From an uncultured Bacilli bacterium (GTDB lineage: Bacteria; Bacillota_I; Bacilli_A; RF39; UBA660), in the NCBI GenBank assembly GCA_944358875.1, contig CALVRZ010000012.1, positions 1 through 42,053 on the forward strand: 42,053 nt of DNA. Reading direction: 5' to 3'. Under the pieces are notes generated by a model, which was given only the letters and a program-made list of their open reading frames with translations, did no database searches and was not told the origin of the DNA. Both the position numbers and the translations under genes were made by a program. This document shows positions 26,601 through 34,491 of this stretch, in pieces; within the stretch, counting starts at the first letter, position 1; the number at the start of each line of letters is the position of its first letter.

Positions 26601-26899
26601 TAGATATTGAATTAAATCCTATTGATACAACAGATGATATTAAATATACTTATATATCTAGTGATGAGTCTGTTGCTATAGTTGATGAAAATGGTGTAGT
26701 AACGGCGCTTAAAGCTGGTAAAGTAACAATTACGGTTATTGCTAATGATGAATTTGAAACTAGTTTTGATCTTGAAGTTTTAAGTGAAGTAAGTCCACAG
26801 ACGGGTACTAATTCTATTATAGGATATATTATTTTAGGAATAGTTTCATTAATAGGAATAATGATTATAGTTGTTAAGAGACGTCAATTTTCAAGATAA
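23690..26899 (+). CDS. Sortase-anchored surface protein: cohesin domain plus ten Ig-like (Big_2) domains
   Basis: About 1069 residues. Signal peptide (to about residue 40, ending YYILADT), a cohesin-type beta-sandwich (about 43-185: KGDEVKLDLTL, FTLHYDADDLTFDYE, DLGDIVFDV), then ten Big_2 repeats of about 85 residues, each with a core like ATVDENGVITAVGIG-ATIT. The C-terminus has the sorting signal SPQTG, a membrane segment and a basic tail KRRQFSR. SPXTG motifs are used by class B sortases in Clostridioides, and one is encoded at 29664. The repeats probably form a stalk that holds the cohesin away from the wall. AAAGGAG precedes two in-frame ATGs (23690, 23696); the second has better spacing. 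Confidence 0.9.
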   Translation: MIMKRISKRKSVLSRAKKSLFGFLFAIMCFVPTMYYILADTNPIIKLSTISDASKGDEVKLDLTLETDKEYSVIAFTLHYDADDLTFDYESTNSSLSTSYGFPIVENTEPGEAFISFVNISGSKSGNADLGDIVFDVNNSASGDYDITIENQSVIYRDPVTTDETPYEVSKVDGSIFVEVPLIERPTLVTNSYEIDLADKDNLTRNITITPNPTDTTVAKNYSFTSNKNEVATVDENGVITAVGIGQATITGSAYGYDNYVINVNVVNHITDITIDEYSGKSFDLNLTTSETKQLSATITPSASEVTDDTTIKWESSNPLVAEVSEDGTVKAVGVGKATIKATTSNGLVDTCEVNVVIPVTGVVFTENSSNEINIELGRNEKDTLDVTLTPSNTTDKISWVSNDPSKVIVDDDGTITGVSGGTTTVVGTIGDFTLTATVNVIIKAESISFNKNSINDMLPGQENNTLEVTIVPGDVGRKPTWDSTNKDVATVDENGVITAIKPGTTTITATLDGVSASCEVKVLIPITDFIVDKSEVTLYRNDSSNNTTKLNVTITEDAEEDKTVTWVSSNSKVATVDNNGNVTAVGVGETTITGTLKNGMEVTTKVYVKAKTESISYQDEVTINIGESKKVEAILTPTDSTDGIVYSSGDNDIATVDADGTIHAHKKGTVVITATSGSVSKDCVVTVYVPVNSVNINQENVTINRGSDITLNPTINPTDASNQELTYESSNTKVATVSSTGVVTAIGKGSATITVKAADGQSDSFVVTVLVPITSFELDPQQVNLEIVKGSTNAIQLNTSISPSASEVTDDPTIEWKSSDPEIAIVDDNGIVTGLKAGNVTITGTLKNGLSVTSNITVKIIPLDSISFESDKVEILRNETQKLNLIIDPINSTEVTNITWSSTDEKVVKVDENGNIRGIGAGEATIKAVMINDAGTYEAEIKISVKEIHLESIKVLNTNNKISVGQKLSLDIELNPIDTTDDIKYTYISSDESVAIVDENGVVTALKAGKVTITVIANDEFETSFDLEVLSEVSPQTGTNSIIGYIILGIVSLIGIMIIVVKRRQFSR

Positions 26900-26905
26900 T
26901 ATTTA

Positions 26906-26945
26906 AGAAGTTATTATGATTTTATAAATCTAGTAACTTCTTTTG
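26906..26945 (+). terminator. Terminator after the cohesin/Big_2 gene
   Basis: GAAGTTA (26907-26913) pairs with TAACTTC (26934-26940), with a secondary GATTT/AAATC pair inside, followed by TTTT. Confidence 0.7.
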
Positions 26946-27027
26946 CTTTTTTACGTTTTTTTTCAAAAGGACTTTTCTTTTTGCATTAATTAGTTTATAA
27001 TTAGATTAGAAAGAAGGTATATGGATT

Positions 27028-28791
27028 ATGAAATTTAAAAAATTATTTTTCTTTGTTTGTACTTTGATTTTAATGTTTAGTACAACGACAGAAGTAAATG
27101 CGGTAATTTATGTTGGTAATTCGGCAATGAATCATTCTAAAGTAGATATTATTGAAAAATATAATGGTTCTCTACCAACATTTAATTACTCTAATAGTGT
27201 CTATGTTAGAAATCCTGTGATGACATCTCCTTATTTTGAAGGAGAATTACAACAGGGAGTAATCGATGATACATTAAAACAAATTAATTTTTATCGTTGG
27301 TTATATGGTGTAAATGATGTAAGTATTAATGAAAGTAAGATGCAAAGATCACAAAGAGGGGCATTTATTAATGCTGTAAATGGGGAATTGACTCATTATC
27401 CATCTAAAAAACCTGATGGTATGAGTGATGAATTTTATGCAGATGCAGTGGCTGGTGTTGGTGCTGGTTATAATGGATCTGATGATAATTATTCGGGTAA
27501 TGTTTCATGGGGAAGTAGAATTGATCAATCAATCGCCGGATATATTGATGATACAAATAATGTAGAACCTAATGTTGGTCATAGATTAAGCTTGTTAGAT
27601 CCTTATGCTTATGCTACTAGTTTTGGTTATATTCATGGTAGTAGTTATATGGATCGATATGGGGCTTTATCAATGTACTATAATAATACTAGTGAAGATA
27701 CTGATGTATTTTATGCATGGCCAAGTGCGGGTTACTTTCCAGTTGAAGTTTTTCCATCTAAAAGTAATACATTATGGTCTGTTTGGTTAGGAGATAATTT
27801 TAGAATTAATTATAGTATGGATTATATGACTTTTATTGTTGTTACATATAACAATAAAGATTATTTAGTCGAAAATGCTCAGTATGATTCATACTATTCA
27901 ACAATATATTTCTCTTTACCTGATGAGGTTGCTAAGGCAATTACGGATGGTGATCAATATAAACCAGGAGAAGTTGTTTATGTATCGGTATGTAATCTTT
28001 ATGACAGTGATTATAATGAATATTCACATCTTGCTTATATGACAGAATTTATTGATACTGAGGTTCATGATTTAGATGCAATTGATCTTTATGTTATGAA
28101 AGATGGGGATAGTGAGTACGAAAAGGTAGAGGATGGTTTTATCTTTGAAAAGGGTGCAAGTTATTCTTATATGTTAGATGTTGTACCAAGCAATGCTACT
28201 TTTGATGCTTATAGACTTGATTCTGATTCTGACAATATTATTTATGATAGTGAAAGTGATAAATTAATTGCCGTAGAAAGTGGTGAAGTTAATTTTACGA
28301 TCTCTGAGGACTATAATAGTTATAGTAATGTGATTACAGTTAAAGTGTCTTCACCTATTAGTGGTATTGAACTTAATAAATCTACTTTATCTTTGCTAGT
28401 AGGTAATAGTGAAAAATTAATTGTTAGTAACTTGCCTGAAGATACTACGGATACGACGACTTATACATGGAAGAGTAGTAATCCTTCAGTTGCATCAGTT
28501 GATAAAGATGGTAATGTATTAGCGCTTACTAAGGGGACGACAACAATAACAGTAACATCAGAAGAAGGCTTTACTTATGATTGTGTTGTTACAGTTAGTG
28601 ATTTTGCTAAAGGTGATGTTGATAAAAGTGGTAATATAAATCTTACTGATGTCATTATATCTTTAAAAACATATTTAAACATAAATGAAATGAATGATGA
28701 TGATTTCGTTCTTTATGATATGAACGATGATGAGGTATTTAATCTTACTGATGTTATACTTTTACTTAAAACTTATTTAGGAATAAATTAA
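27028..28791 (+). CDS. Secreted CAP-domain protein with Ig-like domain and C-terminal dockerin
   Basis: 587 residues. Signal peptide (1-26, ending EVNA). A CAP/SCP-like domain spans about 70-240: INFYRWLYGVNDV, SQRGAFINAVNGELTHYP, GHRLSLLDPYAYATSFGY. Then strands of unknown type, one Big_2 repeat (about 445-525, VASVDKDGNVLALTKG), and a type I dockerin from about 530. The dockerin has two calcium loops, DVDKSGNINLTD and DMNDDEVFNLTD, each followed by a VI-LKTYL helix. The dockerin should bind a cohesin, and two cohesin proteins are its immediate neighbours. The function of bacterial CAP domains is poorly known. ATG follows AAGAAGGTATAT. Confidence 0.88.
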   Translation: MKFKKLFFFVCTLILMFSTTTEVNAVIYVGNSAMNHSKVDIIEKYNGSLPTFNYSNSVYVRNPVMTSPYFEGELQQGVIDDTLKQINFYRWLYGVNDVSINESKMQRSQRGAFINAVNGELTHYPSKKPDGMSDEFYADAVAGVGAGYNGSDDNYSGNVSWGSRIDQSIAGYIDDTNNVEPNVGHRLSLLDPYAYATSFGYIHGSSYMDRYGALSMYYNNTSEDTDVFYAWPSAGYFPVEVFPSKSNTLWSVWLGDNFRINYSMDYMTFIVVTYNNKDYLVENAQYDSYYSTIYFSLPDEVAKAITDGDQYKPGEVVYVSVCNLYDSDYNEYSHLAYMTEFIDTEVHDLDAIDLYVMKDGDSEYEKVEDGFIFEKGASYSYMLDVVPSNATFDAYRLDSDSDNIIYDSESDKLIAVESGEVNFTISEDYNSYSNVITVKVSSPISGIELNKSTLSLLVGNSEKLIVSNLPEDTTDTTTYTWKSSNPSVASVDKDGNVLALTKGTTTITVTSEEGFTYDCVVTVSDFAKGDVDKSGNINLTDVIISLKTYLNINEMNDDDFVLYDMNDDEVFNLTDVILLLKTYLGIN

Positions 28792-28810
28792 GAAATAGTA
28801 TTGTAGATGG

Positions 28811-28840
28811 AATAAAGGAGTATAGCTCTTTTATTCTTTC
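28811..28840 (+). terminator. Terminator between the dockerin and single-cohesin genes
   Basis: AATAAAGGAG pairs with CTCTTTTATT across TATAG, followed by CTTTC. Weak T-tail, so possibly partial readthrough into the next two genes. Confidence 0.6.
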
Positions 28841-28861
28841 ATTTTACCGAGGTGTTTGAGG

Positions 28862-29674
28862 ATGAAAAAGGTATTTATTATTTTTATATTTTTATTGTTA
28901 GTTCATGTAAAGACAGTTTATGCTTCTGAAATAACTAATTTTTCAATTGATGATTATAAAGCAAATATTGGTGATGAAGTTACTGTTAAGCTTAATATTA
29001 ATAATAATCCAGGTTTTGGTTTATTGACACTTAAAGTGCACTACAACATGGATGATTTAGAATATGTTTCTTCTTCAATTAAGGGACTTGATGAGGCAAT
29101 AATAAAGGATAGTGAAGATGATGGTAAGGGAAATGTTGTTCTTTATGCAATATTAATTAATACTAATAAACTTATAGAGGACAATGGCCAGATATTAAAT
29201 ATTACTTATAAGGTTAAGAATACAAAAGTTAGACAAAGTAGACTTAAAATTGAAGTGTTTGACTATGGTATCGATGAAAATAGGACTTTAGAATATAAAG
29301 TAGATAATGGTTATATTTATATTAATGATAATATGACAACTGATGATACTAATAATATTGGAATAAGTGGAAGTAATACTTGGAATTTTGATGGAAAATT
29401 AAATAATGAATTAGATGATGAAAAGGGTATTGCTACTGATACTATGGATGATGGTGCTATTATTACTAATGATGATAATAATGAGGAAAATGAGGGATTG
29501 GTAATAACAGATGAAGAAGATAATAGTGATAATGATGATAATAAAGATGATAATGTTTTAGTTAGTAAGAATAAAGATAGTAATTATATAATTATAATGA
29601 TTTTAGTTTTAATGGGAATAGGAATAGTAACTTATATTGTTATTAGAAAATTAAGGAAGAAAAATGAAAAATAA
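28862..29674 (+). CDS. Membrane-anchored single-cohesin surface protein
   Basis: About 270 residues. Signal peptide (ending VYAS), a cohesin domain (about 25-160: ANIGDEVTVKLNI, LLTLKVHYNMDDLEYV, GQILNITYKVKN), an acidic Asp/Asn-rich linker, and a C-terminal membrane segment with basic end KLRKKNEK. There is no LPXTG-like motif before the membrane segment, so it is held by the membrane, not by sortase. ATG 28862 follows CGAGGTG. Overlaps the sortase gene by 11 bases, so both are on one transcript. Confidence 0.85.
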   Translation: MKKVFIIFIFLLLVHVKTVYASEITNFSIDDYKANIGDEVTVKLNINNNPGFGLLTLKVHYNMDDLEYVSSSIKGLDEAIIKDSEDDGKGNVVLYAILINTNKLIEDNGQILNITYKVKNTKVRQSRLKIEVFDYGIDENRTLEYKVDNGYIYINDNMTTDDTNNIGISGSNTWNFDGKLNNELDDEKGIATDTMDDGAIITNDDNNEENEGLVITDEEDNSDNDDNKDDNVLVSKNKDSNYIIIMILVLMGIGIVTYIVIRKLRKKNEK

Positions 29675-30401
29675 AAGAATGATATTGACTATTATTTTAT
29701 CTTTGTTTGTTTTATTACTTATTTATTCATTTTATCATATTTATAATATTGTAAATGACGAAGAAGTCACAGAAAAAATTATTAATGAAGTTAAAGATAA
29801 CATAGTTATTGATTATAGTACTATTTCTGATGATGAAGATATTTTAGAGAATGAGGAAAATGAATATTTAGAGAGGAATTTTGAAAAGTTGAAAGATATT
29901 AATGATGATACTATTGGTTGGATATATGTCGATGGGACTAATATTGATTATCCTATAGTACAAGGAGAAGATAATGATTATTATTTAAATCATTCTTTCT
30001 ATAGGGAAAGTAATAGTAATGGTTGGATTTATATGAATTATAAAAACAGCAGTGATTTTAGCGATCAAAATACTATTATATATGGACATAATACTAATGG
30101 TAGGACAATGTTTAGTGATTTAAAGAAAATATATGATAGAGAATTGGATAGTAAAAATATTAAAATTTATTTGGAAGATGATATTTTAACTTATCAAATT
30201 TTTTCCATATATTTGGTTGATTCTAATGATAGTTTATCTATTAGTAAATATGTATCAGATATTTCAATTAATGAGTTTATAAAGAGATCTAAGATTGATT
30301 TTAATATTGATGTGAATGATGATGATAAAATTCTTACGCTATCTACATGTCACAATGTTACGGATAAGAGAATTATTGTTCATGCTAAGTTAATTAGATA
30401 G
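29664..30401 (+). CDS. Class B sortase
   Basis: 245 residues. N-terminal membrane anchor (8-28), then the sortase barrel with TIGWIYVDGTNIDYPIVQ, catalytic His in TIIYGHNTN, catalytic Cys in LTLSTCHN and Arg in RIIVHAKLIR. TLSTC and the helical insertion before it mark class B. The likely substrate is the SPQTG protein at 23690; class B enzymes of Clostridioides recognise SPXTG or PPXTG. Translationally coupled to the single-cohesin gene. Confidence 0.92.
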   Translation: MKNKRMILTIILSLFVLLLIYSFYHIYNIVNDEEVTEKIINEVKDNIVIDYSTISDDEDILENEENEYLERNFEKLKDINDDTIGWIYVDGTNIDYPIVQGEDNDYYLNHSFYRESNSNGWIYMNYKNSSDFSDQNTIIYGHNTNGRTMFSDLKKIYDRELDSKNIKIYLEDDILTYQIFSIYLVDSNDSLSISKYVSDISINEFIKRSKIDFNIDVNDDDKILTLSTCHNVTDKRIIVHAKLIR

Positions 30402-30459
30402 AAAAATGTTTCAAAATTTAAAATTTGTGTTAGAATTATAATTAAAGGAGGAATAGAGA

Positions 30460-31026
30460 ATGAGAAAAAATATTAAAACGACGGAAGCTATTTTTCCCAT
30501 GCCAGTGTTAATGATTGCTACTTATAATGAAGATGGTAGTGTCGATGTTATGAATGCTGCTTGGGGGATGATGTTAGATAGAGATAAAGTAATATTAAAT
30601 TTAACTGAGACACATAAGACAGTTAAAAATATTAAAGAAAGAAAAGCATTTACCATTAGTATTGCCGATGCTAAACATGTAATTGAAGCTGATTATTTTG
30701 GTGTTGTATCAGGAAATAATACTAAGGATAAATTTGAAGTGAGTGGTTTAACAGCAATTAAATCAGAAAATGTCGATGCCCCTATTATCGAAGAGTTTCC
30801 GATTTGTATGGAATGTGAGTTTATTGAATATCAAGATGATGAATATGGATGTGGAGTTGTTGGTAAGATTGTTAATGTTAGTGCTTTAGAAGAAGTAATG
30901 AATGGTGATAATGTTGATATTTCATTAGTGAATGCTATTGCTTTTGATCCATATACACATGGATATTATAAAGTAACTGAAAGAGTAGGAAATGCTTTTA
31001 AAGATGGTATGCAACTTAAAAAATAA
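30460..31026 (+). CDS. Flavin reductase-like (FMN-binding split-barrel) protein
   Basis: 188 residues of the flavin reductase-like family: FPMPVLMIATYNEDGSVDVMNA at the start, NLTETHKTVKNI and a central FTISIADA. Members bind FMN non-covalently and reduce it with NAD(P)H, or act as flavoprotein oxidoreductases; the partner is unknown. Preceded by AAAGGAGG. The 3' 129 bp exist as a decayed second copy at 19828. Confidence 0.87.
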   Translation: MRKNIKTTEAIFPMPVLMIATYNEDGSVDVMNAAWGMMLDRDKVILNLTETHKTVKNIKERKAFTISIADAKHVIEADYFGVVSGNNTKDKFEVSGLTAIKSENVDAPIIEEFPICMECEFIEYQDDEYGCGVVGKIVNVSALEEVMNGDNVDISLVNAIAFDPYTHGYYKVTERVGNAFKDGMQLKK

Positions 31027-31079
31027 TAAGTAGGTTTAAATAATTTTCTTTTATTGTTAATGGTAGTGAAAGCTATTAA

Positions 31080-31129
31080 TTGACATGAATTTAAAAGATG
31101 AAATTTGGCATCTTTGGCATGGCTGTCAA
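31080..31129. other. Nested inverted repeats in the gap after the flavin reductase
   Basis: TTGACA (31080-31085) pairs with TGTCAA (31124-31129), enclosing AGATG (31096-31100) and CATCT (31109-31113), with TTTGGCAT occurring twice in the loop side. No T-run follows directly. Could be an operator or small RNA structure; otherwise the gap holds only the promoter below. Confidence 0.35.
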
Positions 31130-31182
31130 AGGTGTTTTAAGTTTTATTTAAATTATTGTAGTAATTAGTTTTTTTTTGGTAC

Positions 31183-31211
31183 TTGTATTATGTAGTTAAA
31201 GATGTTATAAT
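31183..31211 (+). promoter_or_regulatory. SigA-type promoter of 31236
   Basis: TTGTAT (31183-31188), 17-bp spacer, TATAAT (31206-31211); AAAGGAGAG ribosome site follows. Confidence 0.65.
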
Positions 31212-31235
31212 TCTTTTAAAGAAAAGGAGAGAACA

Positions 31236-31934
31236 ATGAAAAAGAAAATTTTAATTGGTTTAGGGATTGTTGTTTTGGTTGTAATCGGGGTTATTGGTTA
31301 TATGGTTATAACAGATTTACAACAGGAAGATAAGTTATTACAAGAAGTTGATGAAATCACGGCATTAACTAATGAAGATCCTATTGATGTCGATAAATTA
31401 AGGGATAAACTTGATAATACAATTACAAGAGGTGATTATGGCACAACAGAAAGAGCTCTTAAAGACTATGTGTCAGATTTAGTGGATAATTATGAAATAA
31501 TATATAATGCATTAAATGATGATACAATGATTAATATTTTGTCAATTGATAATTATAAAGAAGATGGAAAGGAATTTACAGAATCAAGAGAATATCTTAG
31601 TACAACGCAAGATAATTTAAAAAGCGCTATGGATAATTATGTAGAGCTTTTGACGGAAGAAGGAGCTATGAAATACATTAATGATAAAGGGTTAGATAGT
31701 TATTATGTTGACCTTTACCGTGATGAGTTAGTAGGGGAGATACCTGCTGATGATGTATCAGAATTAGAGACGGCGATTAATGATGTAATTAGTTTGTTAG
31801 ATAAAGAAGAAGCTGTTATTGAATTCTTAGTTCAAAATAAAGATAACTGGGAGATTCAAGGTGACAATATTGTCTTTGATGGTAATGATTTAACTAATGA
31901 ATATTTAGGATTAGTCGATGAAATAGCAAATTAA
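31236..31934 (+). CDS. Membrane-anchored helical extracytoplasmic protein of unknown function
   Basis: 232 residues: membrane segment (4-25), then a charged, mainly helical domain outside the membrane with heptad-like stretches (LLQEVDEITALTNE, RDELVGEIPADDVSELETA). No domain recognised. The last 153 bases with the terminator are tandemly duplicated downstream. Confidence 0.65.
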   Translation: MKKKILIGLGIVVLVVIGVIGYMVITDLQQEDKLLQEVDEITALTNEDPIDVDKLRDKLDNTITRGDYGTTERALKDYVSDLVDNYEIIYNALNDDTMINILSIDNYKEDGKEFTESREYLSTTQDNLKSAMDNYVELLTEEGAMKYINDKGLDSYYVDLYRDELVGEIPADDVSELETAINDVISLLDKEEAVIEFLVQNKDNWEIQGDNIVFDGNDLTNEYLGLVDEIAN

Positions 31935-32139
31935 TTAAATTTGCTATTTTGTTTGTTATAGATGTAATTAGTTTGTTAGATAAAGAAGAAGCTGTTATTG
32001 AATTCTTAGTTCAAAATAAAGATAACTGGGAGATTCAAGGTGACAATATTGTCTTTGATGGTAATGATTTAACTAATGAATATTTAGGATTAGTCGATGA
32101 AATAGCAAATTAATTAAATTTGCTATTTTGTTTGTTATA
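31782..32139 (+). repeat. Perfect 179-bp tandem duplication of a gene 3' end
   Basis: 31782-31960 and 31961-32139 read as identical. Each unit holds the last 50 codons of the upstream gene, its stop and a hairpin (AAATAGCAAATT with AATTTGCTATTTT). The second unit has no start codon with ribosome site, so it is a remnant that ends as a second terminator just before the DUF1848 gene. Identity indicates a very recent event. Confidence 0.92.
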
Positions 32140-32153
32140 TAGGAGGGAAGGAA

Positions 32154-33032
32154 ATGATACTAAATGTAAGTGGTAGAACAGATATTGTGACTTTTTATAC
32201 ACCATGGTTTATGAAAAGATATCATGAGGGCTTTGTCGATGTGAGAAATCCTTTTAATCCTAAGTTAGTTAGTCGGATTTATTTTGATGATGTTGATTTA
32301 ATTGTTTTTTGTACCAAAAATCCTCTTCCTATAATAGATTATTTACAAGAGATTGATAAACCTATTTTATTTCATGTTACCCTTACACCTTATAAAAAAG
32401 ATATTGAACCTAATGTATATAGGAAAGATAAAATTATTGAAGGTATTAAGAAAGTATCTAGTATTGTAGGAATAGATAATTTATATGTTAGGTATGATCC
32501 TATTTTTTTAAGTGATAAGTATGATTTAGATTATCATAAGAAAACTTTTGAAAGAATGTGTTCTTTACTTTCGGGGTATGTTAAATATATTATTATCTCT
32601 TTTATCGATGATTATAAAAATGTAAGAAATAATAGACAGATTTTAAAAAAAAGAGATATAACTCATGATGATTTTAAAGAAATGGGGATATCTTTTAGTG
32701 CTATTTCGAAAAAATATGGTATGAGTGTTCAAACGTGTTTTGAGGATGAGAATTTAGTTTCTTATGGTTTTAAGAATGATGTTTGTTTATCACATACACT
32801 GGCATTTAAATTAACAGGAAAAGCATTTAAAAATTGGAAGGCTAGAAAGTGTGGTTGTGTCCAAATGGTCGATATTGGTGCTTATAATTCATGTAAACAT
32901 CTTTGTAAATATTGTTATGCTAATTATGATGAGAAAATGATTGAAAATAATGTTAGAAAGCATGATGTTAATTCATCATTACTTATTGGAAAGTTAGAAG
33001 AAAACGATGTAATAAAGGTGAGAAAAGGTTGA
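32154..33032 (+). CDS. DUF1848 family protein
   Basis: 292 residues starting MILNVSGRTDIVTFYTPWF, with FCTKNPLPI, FHVTLTPY, YVRYDPIFL and the cysteine cluster CGCVQMVDIGAYNSCKHLC followed by KYCYANY near the C-terminus, all features of DUF1848. The cluster suggests an iron-sulphur or metal site; the family fold is thought to be related to radical SAM/DUF72 barrels, but its reaction is unknown. Strong AGGAGGGAAGG before ATG. Confidence 0.88.
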   Translation: MILNVSGRTDIVTFYTPWFMKRYHEGFVDVRNPFNPKLVSRIYFDDVDLIVFCTKNPLPIIDYLQEIDKPILFHVTLTPYKKDIEPNVYRKDKIIEGIKKVSSIVGIDNLYVRYDPIFLSDKYDLDYHKKTFERMCSLLSGYVKYIIISFIDDYKNVRNNRQILKKRDITHDDFKEMGISFSAISKKYGMSVQTCFEDENLVSYGFKNDVCLSHTLAFKLTGKAFKNWKARKCGCVQMVDIGAYNSCKHLCKYCYANYDEKMIENNVRKHDVNSSLLIGKLEENDVIKVRKG

Positions 33033-33079
33033 TTTTCTAAGGTAAGTAATTTATAATTATGTTAGTAAGGTGATACGTG

Positions 33080-33604
33080 ATGGTCTATATGACAAAAGAT
33101 AAAATTCCTCTTGGTGATATTTATCTAGCTAGTGATGGAGTTAACTTAGTAGGTTTATGGTTTGAGGGGCAAAAGTATTTTGGTTATGGGATAGATAAGG
33201 ATGTTGTCTTTAAAGATGACCTAGTTATTTTTGCCAAAACAAAGTTATGGCTTGAACGTTATTTTAAGGGAGATAAACCTAAGATAAAAGAACTTCCTTT
33301 AGCTTTTATGAAAAGTAGTGATTTTCAAAAATTAGTTTGGTTAGAATTAATTAATATTCCTTATGGCGAGGTTATCAGTTATAAAGAATTAGCGATGAGG
33401 ATAGCTAGAAAAATGGGAAGAGAAACCATGAGTCCTCAGGCGATTGGTAATGCTGTTTCTCATAATCCGATAAGTATTATTGTTCCTTGTCACCGAGTGG
33501 TAGGTAAGCATGGAGAAATAACGGGATATGCTTCCGGAATAGAAAATAAAATTAAATTATTAGAATTAGAGAAAGTTAATCTTAAGGAAATGAAAGAGGT
33601 GTAG
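33080..33604 (+). CDS. ogt: Methylated-DNA-protein-cysteine methyltransferase
   Basis: About 174 residues. Suicide DNA repair protein that takes the methyl group from O6-methylguanine. The C-terminal domain has the helix-turn-helix MSPQAIGNAVSHNP with the arginine-finger region and the active site IVPCHRVVG (acceptor Cys). The N-terminal ribonuclease-like domain is present. ATG 33080 is used; in-frame GTG 33077 and ATG 33089 are alternatives after AAGGTGAT. Confidence 0.93.
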   Translation: MVYMTKDKIPLGDIYLASDGVNLVGLWFEGQKYFGYGIDKDVVFKDDLVIFAKTKLWLERYFKGDKPKIKELPLAFMKSSDFQKLVWLELINIPYGEVISYKELAMRIARKMGRETMSPQAIGNAVSHNPISIIVPCHRVVGKHGEITGYASGIENKIKLLELEKVNLKEMKEV

Positions 33605-33607
33605 AAA

Positions 33608-33892
33608 ATGAAAGAAGAAAAGAATGCATATCGTAAAATATGGTGGAAAAATAAGGAAAAGGGTTATCTTTGGATATTATGGGGGGTTATTGTAGCTTGT
33701 TTAGGTTTAATAGGAGTAATTATTGTTTATATTTTAGATCAGAAAATGGAAATTTTTGAATATCCTATACAACTTGTTTTTTATGGTTTGATGTTAGTTT
33801 TAACTTTAATTGGTGGTGGTTTGGATTTGATTGGAGAAATACAGTTTAATAAAGCTTTTCACAATCATATTAATAAAAAGGATAAGAAATGA
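33608..33892 (+). CDS. Small membrane protein of unknown function
   Basis: 94 residues: charged N-terminus (KEEKNAYRKIWWKNKEK), two membrane segments (about 20-45 and 54-76) and a basic end. Starts three bases after the ogt stop, with AAGAGGTGTAG inside that gene. No family recognised. Confidence 0.65.
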   Translation: MKEEKNAYRKIWWKNKEKGYLWILWGVIVACLGLIGVIIVYILDQKMEIFEYPIQLVFYGLMLVLTLIGGGLDLIGEIQFNKAFHNHINKKDKK

Positions 33893-34449
33893 TGAAGAAA
33901 TTATTACCTATTTTTCTTGTGGCTTTTTCTTATCTTTTTCTTTTTTTGATTTTTTTCTTTTGTTATTTGATATTGGGTTTAATAAGTGATGATAATTATT
34001 TACTTTTACTAGTAATATTATTTTTAGGATTAATAACTTTAATCTTTATTCCTAATATGATATATGCTTGGTTATTACCTAAATTGGGATATAATGAAGA
34101 AAAAATATTATTTTTAAATATGGTGTTAAAATTATGCTTTATACCTTTTAATTTACTCATTTTCTTGTTACCAATTTATGCTTTGGTTTTACCAATTGGC
34201 TTTTTAGTGTTAATCATGGTTCTTGGGACACCACTTGGCATTTTTTTAATTGTTTTTGTTTCTTTATGTTTAATAACGACATCGATGTATGGGATAAGGG
34301 GACTATGGCAAGCTTATAAGGAAAAGAAAATAACTAAAGTTTTTATGATTGTTAATATGGTTATGCAATTATTTTTAATTTTAGATGTAATAAGTAGTGT
34401 TATCATTTATACTACTGTTAAGATGAGGAGTGAAGAAAAATGTATATAG
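33889..34449 (+). CDS. Polytopic membrane protein of unknown function
   Basis: 186 residues with about five membrane segments separated by short loops. It overlaps the previous gene by four bases (ATGA), so the two are translated together and their products may interact. No family recognised. Confidence 0.65.
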   Translation: MMKKLLPIFLVAFSYLFLFLIFFFCYLILGLISDDNYLLLLVILFLGLITLIFIPNMIYAWLLPKLGYNEEKILFLNMVLKLCFIPFNLLIFLLPIYALVLPIGFLVLIMVLGTPLGIFLIVFVSLCLITTSMYGIRGLWQAYKEKKITKVFMIVNMVMQLFLILDVISSVIIYTTVKMRSEEKCI

Positions 34450-34491
34450 CAGTTGTTTTGATTAGTTAGACGAAATGATGGGTGATACTTT

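Noticed and set aside
31961..32139. A small gene made by the second copy of the tandem repeat
   Set aside because: It lacks a start codon with ribosome site and duplicates only the end of the upstream gene.
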